A stretch of DNA of 64,000 bases from Myxococcaceae bacterium. Its GTDB lineage: Bacteria; Myxococcota; Myxococcia; Myxococcales; Myxococcaceae. Below, piece by piece: positions 28,108 through 37,590 of the stretch. The stretch is taken from NCBI GenBank assembly GCA_016793095.1, contig JAEUJQ010000052.1:62001-126000 (forward strand), written 5' to 3'. The notes under the pieces were generated by a model. The model saw only the letters and a list, made by a program, of their open reading frames with translations. It searched no databases and was not told the DNA's origin. The position numbers were made by a program, and so were the translations under genes. Every line of letters starts with the position of its first letter. Position 1 is the stretch's first letter.

Positions 28108-29199
28108 ATGCATCGCATGCGCCGACTCCTCCCCGTTCTGTTGCTGCTGACCGCCGCGTGCGATCGCGTGGGGCGTGAGAACGGGCGCGCGAACGCAGTG
28201 CCCGATGTCGATCCGCCGAGGCTGACGCCGGTCGAGGTGAAGCCCCCGACGATCGAGCGCAACACCGTCGGCCGGGTGCGGGTGATCGACCCGCCCCGGG
28301 TGGACGCGACGCAGATCGATCTGCTCCGCCAGGCCGATGGCGTGGTGGACATCCTGTGGGTGATCGACGACTCCGGCTCGATGGTGAACGAGCGGCGGCG
28401 CCTGGTGACGAACTTCAACCGCTTCGTGCAGGAGCTGGTGGCGCTGCGCGTGGACTTCCAGATGGGCGTCATCTCGATCGTCTCGAACGACGGCGGGCGC
28501 CTGCGCGGCACGACGCCCATCCTCACCAACCGCACGGCGGATCCCCGGGCCGTCTTCGAGCGGAACACCACCTTCCCGGCGAGCCGGTCGCGCTGGGAGC
28601 AGGGCCTGCGCATGGCCGAGTTCGCGCTGACGCCGCCGAACATCAACCCCGGCGGGCCGAACGCGGGCTTCATTCGCCCCAACGCCGCGCTGGCGATCAT
28701 CGTCGTCACCAACGAGGACGACTCGAGCTTCGGCACCAGCGAGTACTTCGGGCGCACCTTCCGCGCGCTCAAGGGCAAGGGGAACGAGAACCTGGTCAGC
28801 TTCAGCATCATCGGCGGCCCGGTTCCGAACGGCTGCATTCCACCCGGAGAGGCGTCGTTCTACGGCAGCCTCGCCGAGCCCAGCTACCGGTACACCGAGG
28901 TCGCGACCCGCACGGGCGGCATCGTGGGCTCGATCTGCGACGCGAGCTTCGAGCAGACCCTCATCCGCATCGCGCAGGCGCTCAACACGCTCAAGCGGGT
29001 CTTCCCGATGACGCTGCCTCCCATCGTCTCGTCCATTCGCGTGACGGTGGTGGACGGGGCGACGACGACCATCATCCCGAAGAACGACGTCACCGGGTGG
29101 CAGTACCGCGCCGACACCAACTCCATCGTCTTCCTGGGCACGTACATTCCGCCGCCCGGCTCCACCGTCCGCATCGAGTACGCCTTCGCCCGGCCATGA
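28108..29199 (+). CDS. VWA-domain lipoprotein
   Basis: A 363-residue predicted lipoprotein (signal ending LLLLTAAC, Cys 18). After a Pro/Val-rich spacer comes a von Willebrand A domain from about residue 78. The MIDAS motif is intact: Asp 87, Ser 89 and Ser 91 in VIDDSGSM. Later strands read IIVVTNEDDSS and the domain ends near FEQTLIRIAQAL. The C-terminal 70 residues are a small beta region. VWA domains bind metal and protein ligands, often in surface adhesion. The stop overlaps the next gene by ATGA, indicating coupled expression with the Cys-repeat lipoprotein. The start could also be ATG 28117; neither has a strong ribosome site. Confidence 0.83.
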   Translation: MHRMRRLLPVLLLLTAACDRVGRENGRANAVPDVDPPRLTPVEVKPPTIERNTVGRVRVIDPPRVDATQIDLLRQADGVVDILWVIDDSGSMVNERRRLVTNFNRFVQELVALRVDFQMGVISIVSNDGGRLRGTTPILTNRTADPRAVFERNTTFPASRSRWEQGLRMAEFALTPPNINPGGPNAGFIRPNAALAIIVVTNEDDSSFGTSEYFGRTFRALKGKGNENLVSFSIIGGPVPNGCIPPGEASFYGSLAEPSYRYTEVATRTGGIVGSICDASFEQTLIRIAQALNTLKRVFPMTLPPIVSSIRVTVVDGATTTIIPKNDVTGWQYRADTNSIVFLGTYIPPPGSTVRIEYAFARP

Positions 29200-30614
29200 G
29201 CGCGCTCCGAGTCACCGTCGTCCTGTCGCTCTTCGCCCTCACGGGCTGCTCCCGCACCGCGCTCGATCGCACCTGCCCCAACGGCTACGCGTTCGACGAG
29301 GCGAAGGGTCGCTGCATCTGCTCAACGGACGAGGGCTGCCCGACCGGGCACGCGTGCGAGGAAGGCCGCTGCGTCTGCCGGAACACGGCGTGCTGTCCCG
29401 ACGGCTATGAGTACTCCACCGACTCCGAGGCCTGCGTGTGCCGCGAGTCGAAGTGCTGCCCGAAGGATCACCGCTGGCTCGCCGACGAGCGGCGCTGTGT
29501 GTGCGACGCCGAGAACTGCTGCCCCGGGGGCTATCGCTACGACGAGCAGTCGCGCTCGTGCGTGTGCGCCGGCGACGCGTGCTGCCCGCGCGGCTTCAAC
29601 TGGGACGAGACGCGCATGACGTGCCGCTGCGCGAGCGACGGCTGCTGCCCCGAGGACTACCTGTACGACCCGCTCACCCGCGACTGCGTCTGCGCGCGCA
29701 CCGACTGCTGTCCCGCGAACCACGTCTACAGCCCCACCATCGGCGCCTGCGTGTGCGTGGGGAACAACTGCTGCCCGCCTGGCTTCGTGAAGGCGACGGA
29801 CGGCTCCGAGCGGTGCATCTGCCAGTCGAACGCGTCGTGCCCGATGGGGCAGGTCTGCGACATGGTGTCCGGTGGGTGCCGCTGCTCGTCCAACGCGGGC
29901 TGCCCCGCCGGCAACTTCTGCAACCCGCTCGGCTTCTGCCAGTCGTTCGCGTCGTGCACCTCGAACCTCGATTGCCCGCCAGGCACCTTCTGCGACACCA
30001 CCATGACGAAGTGCATCCCCGACGGGCCGTGCACGCTCGACGAGCACTGCGTGATGAGCAACGTCTGCAACGTGCAGACGCTGACCTGCCGCGCCGGGTG
30101 CCGCACCGACGGAGACTGCGCCCTCCCGAGCGGAGCCACGACGACGGCGCCGCGGCTCGCCTGCGTGAACGGCGCCTGCCAGGCGTTCTGCCGGGACAAC
30201 CAGGGCTGCCCGGCGAACCAGTTCTGCGACAAGACGAACGGCCGGTGCCTGACGCGCAGCGGGCGCGTGGACTGCAACGCCTGCGGCATGCTCAACCAGT
30301 CGTGCGGCTCGGCGACGACGGCCCGGTGCCTGTCCTTCGTGACCGAGGGGCAGACCGCGACCTTCTGCGGCATGATCTGCCAGAACGACGACGACTGCCC
30401 GTCGGGCTTCGACTGCGGCGGGGTGATCTTCTCGTGTCGGGGCGGCGGCGTGTGCGACCCGGTCGCGGGGCAGACGATCACCTGCAAGGGCTTCCAGGTC
30501 GAGAACGAGGAGGGCGATCAGTTCTTCTGCTCGGGCAACAACGGGCTGCCGCACGTCTACTTCCGCGCCTGCGCGCCGAAGTCGGGAGCCTGCCCCGCGA
30601 CCGCCGCGCCCTGA
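29196..30614 (+). CDS. Cys-repeat lipoprotein
   Basis: A 472-residue predicted lipoprotein (signal MSALRVTVVLSLFALTGC). It is exceptionally Cys-rich. Residues about 66-210 consist of seven tandem units of about 21 residues built on CCPxGYxYD...CxC. Further on are longer Dickkopf/EGF-like Cys patterns (CTSNLDCPPGTFCDTTMTKC, CRDNQGCPANQFCDKTNGRC). Such arrays fold through disulfides and must lie outside the cytoplasm. I know no exact family for the 21-residue unit. It is translationally coupled (ATGA) to the VWA lipoprotein, suggesting a two-component surface complex. A reading that extends this frame upstream through the VWA gene has no support. Confidence 0.78.
   Translation: MSALRVTVVLSLFALTGCSRTALDRTCPNGYAFDEAKGRCICSTDEGCPTGHACEEGRCVCRNTACCPDGYEYSTDSEACVCRESKCCPKDHRWLADERRCVCDAENCCPGGYRYDEQSRSCVCAGDACCPRGFNWDETRMTCRCASDGCCPEDYLYDPLTRDCVCARTDCCPANHVYSPTIGACVCVGNNCCPPGFVKATDGSERCICQSNASCPMGQVCDMVSGGCRCSSNAGCPAGNFCNPLGFCQSFASCTSNLDCPPGTFCDTTMTKCIPDGPCTLDEHCVMSNVCNVQTLTCRAGCRTDGDCALPSGATTTAPRLACVNGACQAFCRDNQGCPANQFCDKTNGRCLTRSGRVDCNACGMLNQSCGSATTARCLSFVTEGQTATFCGMICQNDDDCPSGFDCGGVIFSCRGGGVCDPVAGQTITCKGFQVENEEGDQFFCSGNNGLPHVYFRACAPKSGACPATAAP
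29391..29825 (+). repeat. Seven tandem 21-residue Cys-knot repeats
   Basis: The coding repeat has a period close to 63 bases. Each unit starts with a Cys-Cys-Pro triplet and ends with Cys-x-Cys plus a four-residue spacer, giving four cysteines per unit. DNA identity between units is modest, so the array is old rather than freshly expanded. Confidence 0.8.
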
Positions 30615-30677
30615 ACACGGCGATTCGAGCGGCGATCCGATGAAGCGCCCGCGCGTTCGTGCGAGGCTCCGGCGGCG

Positions 30678-33581
30678 ATGTCAGCGGTCGCGTGCCCACA
30701 GCCTCGAGAGCTGAACGCCCTGGCGGCGGGCACGCTGACGGCCGAACGCGCGGCCGAGCTCCGCGCCCACCTGGCGACCTGCTCGACCTGCGCGACGTCG
30801 TCTCTGGCGCAGACGACCCCGGCCGGCGCCCTCCCGAGTGGCCCCACGGCCCCGCCCATCGTCGGCCGGTACGAGCTGGAGCGCGAGCTGGGCCGGGGGG
30901 CGATGGGCCTGGTGTACCTCGCCACCGACCTGCTGCTCGGCCGCAAGGTCGCCCTCAAGCTGGTCGAGGGAGCGCGCGAGGGCGCACCGTCTGCTCTCTC
31001 GAGACAGGTGGCGCGTGAGGCGCAGACCGTCGCGCGCATGCAGCACCCCAACGTGGTGTCGCTCTTCGACGTCGTTCAGGCCGAAGGGGGCGTGTACCTC
31101 GCGATGGAATACGTCGAGGGCGCCGATCTCGCCGCCTGGCTCGAGACCCCGAGAACGCGCGAGGAGATCGTCGCCCTCTTCACGCAGTGTGCCGATGGGC
31201 TCGCGGCCGCCCACGCGGCCGGCGTCGTTCATCGCGACTTCAAGCCGGCCAACGTGCTCGTCGGCGTCGACGGCCGAGCCCGGGTGTCGGACTTCGGGCT
31301 CGCCGGCTTCCTGGTCGAGCGCCACCAGGCCGAGGGGAACGCCGGGCTGCTGGAGCTCGCGCGCACCGCCGCCAGCCTCGGAACGCCGGCCTACATGGCT
31401 CCCGAGGTCTGGGCCGGGCAACCCGCGGGACCGGCGGCCGACCAGTTCTCGTTCTGCGTCGCGCTCTACGAAGCGCTCCTCGGTGAACGTCCGTTCGAGG
31501 GCCACGGGTCCGACGAGCTGCGCAGCGCGGTGCTCACCGACGGTCGGCGGCCGCTGCCAGCCGGAAAGAGCGTGCCGCGCCGGCTGTTGCGGTTGCTCGA
31601 TCGCGGGCTCGCGAGGGACCCGGCCCAGCGCTTCCCTTCGATGCGAGAGGTCGCCACGGAGCTGCGGCGCACGCGAGGCGGGCCTGCGGTGCGTGTCGCG
31701 CTCGCCGTGGCGGGCTCGGTGGTGATCGCCGCAGCGGGCACGTGGGCCACCCAGCGGCGGGCGGTCTGCGGAGACCTCGAAGAACACCTCGCGACGCTCC
31801 GCGCTGACGTTCCTCCACAGCTCGTCAGCCAGGGACTGGGGCGGCTGCCTCAACCCTGGGTGCCGGGCCTGGCGAAGCGCGCCGAGGAGCGGCTCCAGTC
31901 CTTCGGTGAGGCGTGGGCACGCATGCGCCTCGAGGCGTGCGAGGCGACCAGGGTTCGCGGCTCGCAGTCCGAGGCGCTGCTCGATCGACGCATGCTCTGC
32001 CTGACCGAACGCCGGCAGGCCTTCACCTCGACCGCGAAGCTGCTCTCGAGCGGCGATGTGGAGGTGGCCCGACGCGGTGACGCGTTGCTCGACGCGCTGG
32101 GCGACCTCTCGCCGTGCGCGGACGCGCGGTCCCTGCTCGAAGCCTCGCCCCGCCCGGCCACCGAGACCTCCCGCGAGCGTCTGGCTGCGGCAGAGGCACA
32201 GCTCACCGAAGCGCGGGTGCTGCTGGTTGGCGGCCGACCGCGCGACGCGCTCGACGTCGCTACGCGCGTGCTGGCCGAGGTGCGGTTGCACGGCGCCGAG
32301 TGGGACGTCGCCGGCGCGGCCCTGGTGGTGGGCTCCGCTCAGCACGAGCTGGGCGACCCCGCAGCGTCGAAGACACTCGGTGAGGCGGCACAGCTGGCAG
32401 TGCGGTCGCGCAACTTCGAAGTTGAACGCCTTGCCTGGATCGAACGGGTCGAGAACGCCGCGGACCCGGTGGTTGCGCTGGCGCTCGAGGACATCGCGCG
32501 GGCCGCGATCGAGCGCGTCGGCGGTCCGCGACGCGACGAACTACGCACGAGGCTCGAGGGCGCGCTCGGTCGGCGGGCGCAGGATGCTGGAGACTACGGC
32601 CGAGCCGCGGCCTTCTTCGAGGCCGAACGGAGGGTCGGCACGTCCCTCGGTCCCCTGGCGCAGGCCCTCGCGGAACAGCACCTCGCCACCCTCGCGGGGC
32701 TTCAGGAGCGTCATGACGAAGCGGTCGAGGCGCTGGGCCGGGCAGCCGCGCTGATCGAGGCGGCCAGCGGCGCGTCGCACCCGCAGCTCGGAATCGCGCT
32801 CAACGCCCTCGGCTCGGAGCTGTCTCGGGCGCGCCGGTTCGACGAGGCTGAGCAGACCCTCACACGCGCCCTCGGCGTGCTCGAGGCGTCCCTCGGCGCT
32901 CGGCACTTGAGAGTGGCCGATGTGCTGGACAACCTGGGGTGGTTGAAGGCCCAGCAGGGCCAGATCGATCACGCCGAGCCGCTGCTCGTGAAGGCGCAGG
33001 CGCTCCGGGTGGCGCTGGCAGGCCCTGACAGCCACGAAGCAGGGCGGAGCGCGAACAACCTCGCGAGCCTCTCGCTGATGGCAGGGCGTCAGGCCGAGGC
33101 CGTCCCACGCCTCGAGCAGGCCGCGCAGATCTACGAGAAGACGCTCGGGCCCAGCCACCCGCGCCTCGCCATCGTGCTGCACAACCTCGCCGAGGCCAGG
33201 CTGGCTGTGAAAGACGCGAGCGGCGCTGTGGTTGCTGCGAAGCGCTCCCTCGCGATCGCCCTCGAGGTCCACGGCCCACGCGGCCCCGCGATCGTGTCCG
33301 AATACGTGCTCGTGGCGCAGGCGGAGCGCGCCGCCGGCCGCCCGCTCACCGACGCGGTGAAGCACTACGAGGCGGCCCTGGCGCTCGCCGACGTCGCCGC
33401 CGAGGAGGATCTCGCGCTGGCGCGGCTGAGCTTCGCCGAGCTGCTCGCGAGCACCGATCGGGTCAGGGCGCGCGTGTTGCTCGAACAGGCGCTCCCCTTC
33501 TACGACCGGGAGCGCAAAGCAGGCCGGCTCGAGGACGAGGTGAAAGCCGTCGAGCAACTGAAGCGCCGGCTCGCGAAGTGA
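30678..33581 (+). CDS. Zinc-finger/Ser-Thr kinase/TPR protein
   Basis: A 967-residue protein. The N-terminus has Cys 6 and H31-x3-C35-x2-C38, the zf-HC2/anti-sigma zinc motif. A Hanks kinase follows at about 64-330: Gly loop LGRGAMGLVYLA, Lys 94, HRDFKPANV with Asp 187, DFG at 205-207, and TPAYMAPE. One membrane helix lies near 338-356. The C-terminal 600 residues are helical with kinesin-light-chain-like TPRs, for example HLRVADVLDNLGWLKAQQGQ and HPRLAIVLHNLAEARLAVKD. The TPRs should be periplasmic if the helix spans the membrane. This kinase-TPR layout is common in myxobacteria. The zinc head could sense redox or zinc state; that is inference. Confidence 0.92.
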   Translation: MSAVACPQPRELNALAAGTLTAERAAELRAHLATCSTCATSSLAQTTPAGALPSGPTAPPIVGRYELERELGRGAMGLVYLATDLLLGRKVALKLVEGAREGAPSALSRQVAREAQTVARMQHPNVVSLFDVVQAEGGVYLAMEYVEGADLAAWLETPRTREEIVALFTQCADGLAAAHAAGVVHRDFKPANVLVGVDGRARVSDFGLAGFLVERHQAEGNAGLLELARTAASLGTPAYMAPEVWAGQPAGPAADQFSFCVALYEALLGERPFEGHGSDELRSAVLTDGRRPLPAGKSVPRRLLRLLDRGLARDPAQRFPSMREVATELRRTRGGPAVRVALAVAGSVVIAAAGTWATQRRAVCGDLEEHLATLRADVPPQLVSQGLGRLPQPWVPGLAKRAEERLQSFGEAWARMRLEACEATRVRGSQSEALLDRRMLCLTERRQAFTSTAKLLSSGDVEVARRGDALLDALGDLSPCADARSLLEASPRPATETSRERLAAAEAQLTEARVLLVGGRPRDALDVATRVLAEVRLHGAEWDVAGAALVVGSAQHELGDPAASKTLGEAAQLAVRSRNFEVERLAWIERVENAADPVVALALEDIARAAIERVGGPRRDELRTRLEGALGRRAQDAGDYGRAAAFFEAERRVGTSLGPLAQALAEQHLATLAGLQERHDEAVEALGRAAALIEAASGASHPQLGIALNALGSELSRARRFDEAEQTLTRALGVLEASLGARHLRVADVLDNLGWLKAQQGQIDHAEPLLVKAQALRVALAGPDSHEAGRSANNLASLSLMAGRQAEAVPRLEQAAQIYEKTLGPSHPRLAIVLHNLAEARLAVKDASGAVVAAKRSLAIALEVHGPRGPAIVSEYVLVAQAERAAGRPLTDAVKHYEAALALADVAAEEDLALARLSFAELLASTDRVRARVLLEQALPFYDRERKAGRLEDEVKAVEQLKRRLAK

Positions 33582-33672
33582 GCATTCCTGGCGCTCGCCA
33601 AGCCTCTTTACGGAATCGCCCGGATCTCAAGGCTGCGGGGCGCAGACAATCCGACACTGCGAGGAGCAACCC

Positions 33673-34758
33673 ATGTCGATGCGCATCTCCGATTCCCAGG
33701 GCGTCGCGACCAGCCGACCGACCGCTCACAAGCCGACCGCGAAGACAGGAGCCCAGGCGCGGGTCGGCTTCCTGCGCGACGAGCTGTCCACAGGACGGGG
33801 CCGCGCCCATCGCAGCGGGGCCCAGAAGGCGGTGGGTGTCGCGTCGGCCGGTCAGGACGTTCAGCGTGCCTTCGAGCGGCGGATCGCGGCCCTGGAGCGC
33901 GCCGTGGCCGATGGGATCCCCGGCGCCGCCGAGGAGCTCGCTGCCGTCCGCCGCGATCGTGACGGGGTGCAGAGCGCCCTCTCGAACCTCGAGCAACGCA
34001 TCGCCGCCAACGAGGACCCGAAGACGTGGGCCAACGTCAAGCCGCCGAGCCGCGCGAAGGCCGAGCAGGCCCAGGCGCGCGCCCAGCTCAGACAGGAGCT
34101 GGCCCACCTCAGGGAGTTCGGGGTGAAGGTCGCGAAGATGAACCCGAAGGAGCGCCAGGAGCTGCAGGACTTCTTCGCGAAGGTCGCGAAGATGACTCCA
34201 AAGGAGCGGAAAGACCTCGAGAACTTCTTCCGCATGGCGAAGGAGGACCCCGAGGGCCTCAAGCGCTTCTTCGAGTCCCAGGGTGCCCGCCCTGAGGGCG
34301 CCTCGCCGGTGAACGGTGGCCCATCGCAGGCACCAGCCGGCATTGCGGCGGCCATCGACTTCGGGCGATCGCAGGTCGGCGCGCCGTACGTCGGCGGCGC
34401 AAGCCCCTTCCGCTTCGGCAGACCTGGCGACGGGAACACCTACCAGATGGAGGGACAGCGGGCCTACCTGTCGCCGAAGGGCGTCGTCGGCTACGACTGC
34501 TCAGGCTTGATGGTGACGATGCTGAAGAAGGCCGGCATCGACATCAGCCGGTTCTCGAGCAGCCGCGCCATGAAGGCCAACCTGCCGCAGGTGCCGAAGG
34601 ACCAGCTGCAGCCCGGAGACCTGCTCGTGAAGAACGGCCACGTCTCGATGTACATCGGCAACGGGCAGATGATCGAAGCGGTGCCGACCGGCGTGAGGGT
34701 CACCTCAGCCAGCAAGTACCTCAACGACCCCGCCTACTCCGGGCATCGGCCGGGATAA
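33673..34758 (+). CDS. NlpC/P60 peptidase-like protein without signal peptide
   Basis: A 361-residue protein. The N-terminal half is Lys/Glu-rich and helical, with an internal repeat of KVAKMxPKERxxLxxFF at about 152 and 170. The C-terminal domain (about 225-361) is NlpC/P60: GAPYV, YDCSGL with the catalytic Cys 276, and PGDLLVKNGHVSMYIGNG with His 323. These enzymes cleave gamma-D-Glu-diamino acid bonds in peptidoglycan. No signal peptide or membrane helix is present, so it is either exported by another route or acts after lysis. The start at 33673 has GAGGAG seven bases upstream. It stands alone, 91 bases after the kinase. Confidence 0.87.
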   Translation: MSMRISDSQGVATSRPTAHKPTAKTGAQARVGFLRDELSTGRGRAHRSGAQKAVGVASAGQDVQRAFERRIAALERAVADGIPGAAEELAAVRRDRDGVQSALSNLEQRIAANEDPKTWANVKPPSRAKAEQAQARAQLRQELAHLREFGVKVAKMNPKERQELQDFFAKVAKMTPKERKDLENFFRMAKEDPEGLKRFFESQGARPEGASPVNGGPSQAPAGIAAAIDFGRSQVGAPYVGGASPFRFGRPGDGNTYQMEGQRAYLSPKGVVGYDCSGLMVTMLKKAGIDISRFSSSRAMKANLPQVPKDQLQPGDLLVKNGHVSMYIGNGQMIEAVPTGVRVTSASKYLNDPAYSGHRPG

Positions 34759-34836
34759 TTTCCGCTCGGTTGACATCTGCCATCGAGTCCTGAGAACTGC
34801 CCCCTTCGCCCCGCCTCGTGGCGGCCCGGGGGAGTG

Positions 34837-37590
34837 ATGAGACGAGCACGAGTCGCAGCTTTGCTGGTCGTGGCGCTGGGCTTCATGGGCGCCGACGGTG
34901 CGCCGATGGGCTGTGGCGCCCCTCCTCCCATGCCGACGGACATGCCGTCGCTCTGCCCTCCGCCCACCATCGCCCAGTGCACGAAGCCGGAGACGCCGTG
35001 TGATGCGTACTTCGCCGAGCAGGCGAAGACCGACGTGAACGCGGCCTGTGGCCTGCTCATGTACCAGGCAGCCAGGGCCGAGGCGGGGAAGTACCCGCGC
35101 ACCTCGGTCCGGAACACCACGCTCTTCTCCACCAACTCCGTTGTGTCCCAGGACGACGGCGGCTTTCGCGACGTCGCCGCGGTGCCAGAGGACTCGGAGT
35201 TCAAGGTCGGGGGCTTCGGCAGCCTGCAGCTCGGGAGCCTGCTGAAGAAGGGGGCCGCGCTCAAAGGCCCCAACGCGGTCGTGACGAAGCTCGCCATTCT
35301 CCAGAAGCGGAACGAGTGGGAGGCCAACGGCGACGCGCTCGACTCCTGCCAGGAGTACGTGCACGAGAAGTACTACGACTACACCGCGTTCGAAGACCGG
35401 GTGCTGGTGTCGAACGGGTTCAACAAGCACCGCGCCATCGTCGACGTCGCCTTCAACGGCAGCTCGCCGGCGCAGGCTCCGCGCTGGGCCCTCGGCACCC
35501 GGCACCTGATCGACCCGAAGATCCTCGCGCGCGACGGCAGCCCCAGCGGCGTCGCGCTCACCTTCGGAGGGCCCCGGCCGAAGAACGAGTTCTTCGCCAC
35601 CCCGCCCGTCTCGATCGGCCAGCCCGGCACTCCGGTGGGCCCGGGCATCTACTTCGAGAAGGTGCCGACCGACGCCAACGGCATGCCCCTCGGGGAGGAC
35701 CAGGTCGAGTTCATCACCTTCCCGCTCTCGGGGAGGCGAGCGGTGAAGGTGAAGCTCAAGAACCTCAAGCGCACGGCGCTCGACATCGCCGGCCCGGCCT
35801 TCGAGGACCCCACGCTCGCGCCCACCATCGCCGCGGGGGCCACGGTGACGGAGAGCCTCGTGTGGCATCGCGACATGAACGTGCGCAACGCCACGGTGCC
35901 TGACGAGGTGATGGAAGACCTGCGACTCCGGCGCCGGACCTTCCGCGCGCTGCTCGAGCGGCGCGACAAGCTCGTCGAGGAGCTCGCGACCCTCGTTGGC
36001 GGGGGCCAGGCGAAGGTGCCGGCCATCAGCCAGAACAAGTTCAAGACGCGGTGGTGGCTCGACCCGGTGTGGAACCCCTCGGAGTCCATCACGCAGCAGT
36101 CCGCGACGACGAACCTCAACGTGCTGAGCGGCCTCAACGCACACCCCGGCAGCGCCATCACCGGCGCGGTGCTGCCAGTCAGCGTTCAGCTCAACAAGAG
36201 CAAGCTCAAGCCCTCGGCGCTCGAGCTGCTCGGCAAGGTGCCGCAGGTGACGCAGGCGTGCGGACCGAACACCAACCCGATCATCTGTCGCGCGTACCAG
36301 CTGGCGAACCTCGACACCCGCATCGAGACGGCGCTGCTCGAGGCGAAGGCGCTCGGCTGCCTGAACCCCATGACGGGAGCCGGCCCCGCCCCCTGCGACT
36401 GGAGCCCCTCGGACTTCTCGCAGAGCGTGATGGGCCTGTTCGAGGCCGAGCGCGAGAAGACGTTCCGCCGCTGTGACGAGAGCGTGGACAGCTTCGCGCT
36501 CGCGAAGAACCGGGCCTTCATCTACCCGCCGAACCCGCAGCCGGGAGAGCCCTCCATCAACTACCCCGCGCAGGACTACACCACGTCGCTGCAGCGCCTC
36601 GAGACCTACTTCGCGCGGCTCGACGAGTACGTGACGGTGCTGGCCGACACGGTGGGGCCCCTGCTCGAGCGCACCGGCTCGAACCGGGTGAAGCTGCACA
36701 AGGCCGAAGGCGACAGCGAGACGATGGGCAACAAGTGGTTCGGCGCCGAGATGTCCTACGCAGCGTCGTTCTCACTCGAAGGCACCGGGCTCACCGACAC
36801 GGACGCCAGCGAGTGCACGCTCACCACGCGCATCAACGGCGACATCTACGTCGGCGCGCAGGTGCTCGCCCAGAAGCTGCCGCTCGTGCAGGCGAAGCTG
36901 CAGGCCAACGACACCACGTTCCTCACCTACGGAGACGTGCTGGGCCAGACCTGGTCCATCGGCGACGACATGCAGCCGGTCAACATCGCCACGGGCGCCA
37001 TCGCGTTCTTCAGCGAGGGCAAGCAGACCTACGAGACGTTCGGCCAGGCCGACGCCGCCTTCTCCATCGGCCCCGTCGTCATCCGCGTGGGAGGCTCGGT
37101 CGGTGGCGGCCTCGGCTACATGCTCGGGGTGCAGGCAGGCCGGAAGACCAACACCATGAACGGCTGCTCCGTGTCGGAGCTGGGCGTGTGGCCGTCTCTG
37201 ATCCCCTTCACCTTCGTCGATGGACAGGCCTACGCCGCGGTCGAGGCCCTCATCGCGCGCGCCGGCGTGAAGGGGTACCTCACGCTCGTGAAGGTGGGCG
37301 TGCCCATCAGCGGCGAGCTGTCTCTGGGCGCCTCGACCCAGACCGTTGGCGCCCTCGTCGCGAAGTTCGGCCTGGGCGCGAAGATCACCCTCGAGTTCTT
37401 CGCGGGGCGCATCGTCGTCTTCCTCGAGGTGGGCGTCTGCCCCATCTGTGAGAGCTTCGAGGGCACGATCGTCGAGTGGGGCGGCGTCGAGTACGAGATC
37501 CCGCTCTTCGACTTCTCGCTCGAGGTCATCGTGGCGGACCTGCGCCGCGTCGCCCAGCTGCAGAACGTCGTCCCCGTGTCGGCCCCATGA
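34837..37590 (+). CDS. Large exported protein of unknown function
   Basis: A 917-residue protein with a Sec-type N-terminal signal (MRRARVAALLVVALGFMGADG). A lipobox-like Cys at about 26 in APMGC is less convincing. Cysteine pairs (CTKPETPCDAYF and later) suggest an oxidising location. The central region is helical (ELATLVGG, LETYFARLDEYVTVL). The last 250 residues are beta-rich with Gly repeats (VRVGGSVGGGLGYMLG). I recognise no family. The stop overlaps the next start (ATGA). GGGGGAG precedes the ATG; a GTG at 34834 is also possible. First gene of a three-gene coupled set. Confidence 0.6.
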   Translation: MRRARVAALLVVALGFMGADGAPMGCGAPPPMPTDMPSLCPPPTIAQCTKPETPCDAYFAEQAKTDVNAACGLLMYQAARAEAGKYPRTSVRNTTLFSTNSVVSQDDGGFRDVAAVPEDSEFKVGGFGSLQLGSLLKKGAALKGPNAVVTKLAILQKRNEWEANGDALDSCQEYVHEKYYDYTAFEDRVLVSNGFNKHRAIVDVAFNGSSPAQAPRWALGTRHLIDPKILARDGSPSGVALTFGGPRPKNEFFATPPVSIGQPGTPVGPGIYFEKVPTDANGMPLGEDQVEFITFPLSGRRAVKVKLKNLKRTALDIAGPAFEDPTLAPTIAAGATVTESLVWHRDMNVRNATVPDEVMEDLRLRRRTFRALLERRDKLVEELATLVGGGQAKVPAISQNKFKTRWWLDPVWNPSESITQQSATTNLNVLSGLNAHPGSAITGAVLPVSVQLNKSKLKPSALELLGKVPQVTQACGPNTNPIICRAYQLANLDTRIETALLEAKALGCLNPMTGAGPAPCDWSPSDFSQSVMGLFEAEREKTFRRCDESVDSFALAKNRAFIYPPNPQPGEPSINYPAQDYTTSLQRLETYFARLDEYVTVLADTVGPLLERTGSNRVKLHKAEGDSETMGNKWFGAEMSYAASFSLEGTGLTDTDASECTLTTRINGDIYVGAQVLAQKLPLVQAKLQANDTTFLTYGDVLGQTWSIGDDMQPVNIATGAIAFFSEGKQTYETFGQADAAFSIGPVVIRVGGSVGGGLGYMLGVQAGRKTNTMNGCSVSELGVWPSLIPFTFVDGQAYAAVEALIARAGVKGYLTLVKVGVPISGELSLGASTQTVGALVAKFGLGAKITLEFFAGRIVVFLEVGVCPICESFEGTIVEWGGVEYEIPLFDFSLEVIVADLRRVAQLQNVVPVSAP

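Noticed and set aside
28356-29195. Upstream extension of the Cys-repeat gene frame through the VWA gene
   Set aside because: Arg/Pro/His-rich translation with no family resemblance. The true start at 29196 gives a lipoprotein signal and an ATGA overlap.
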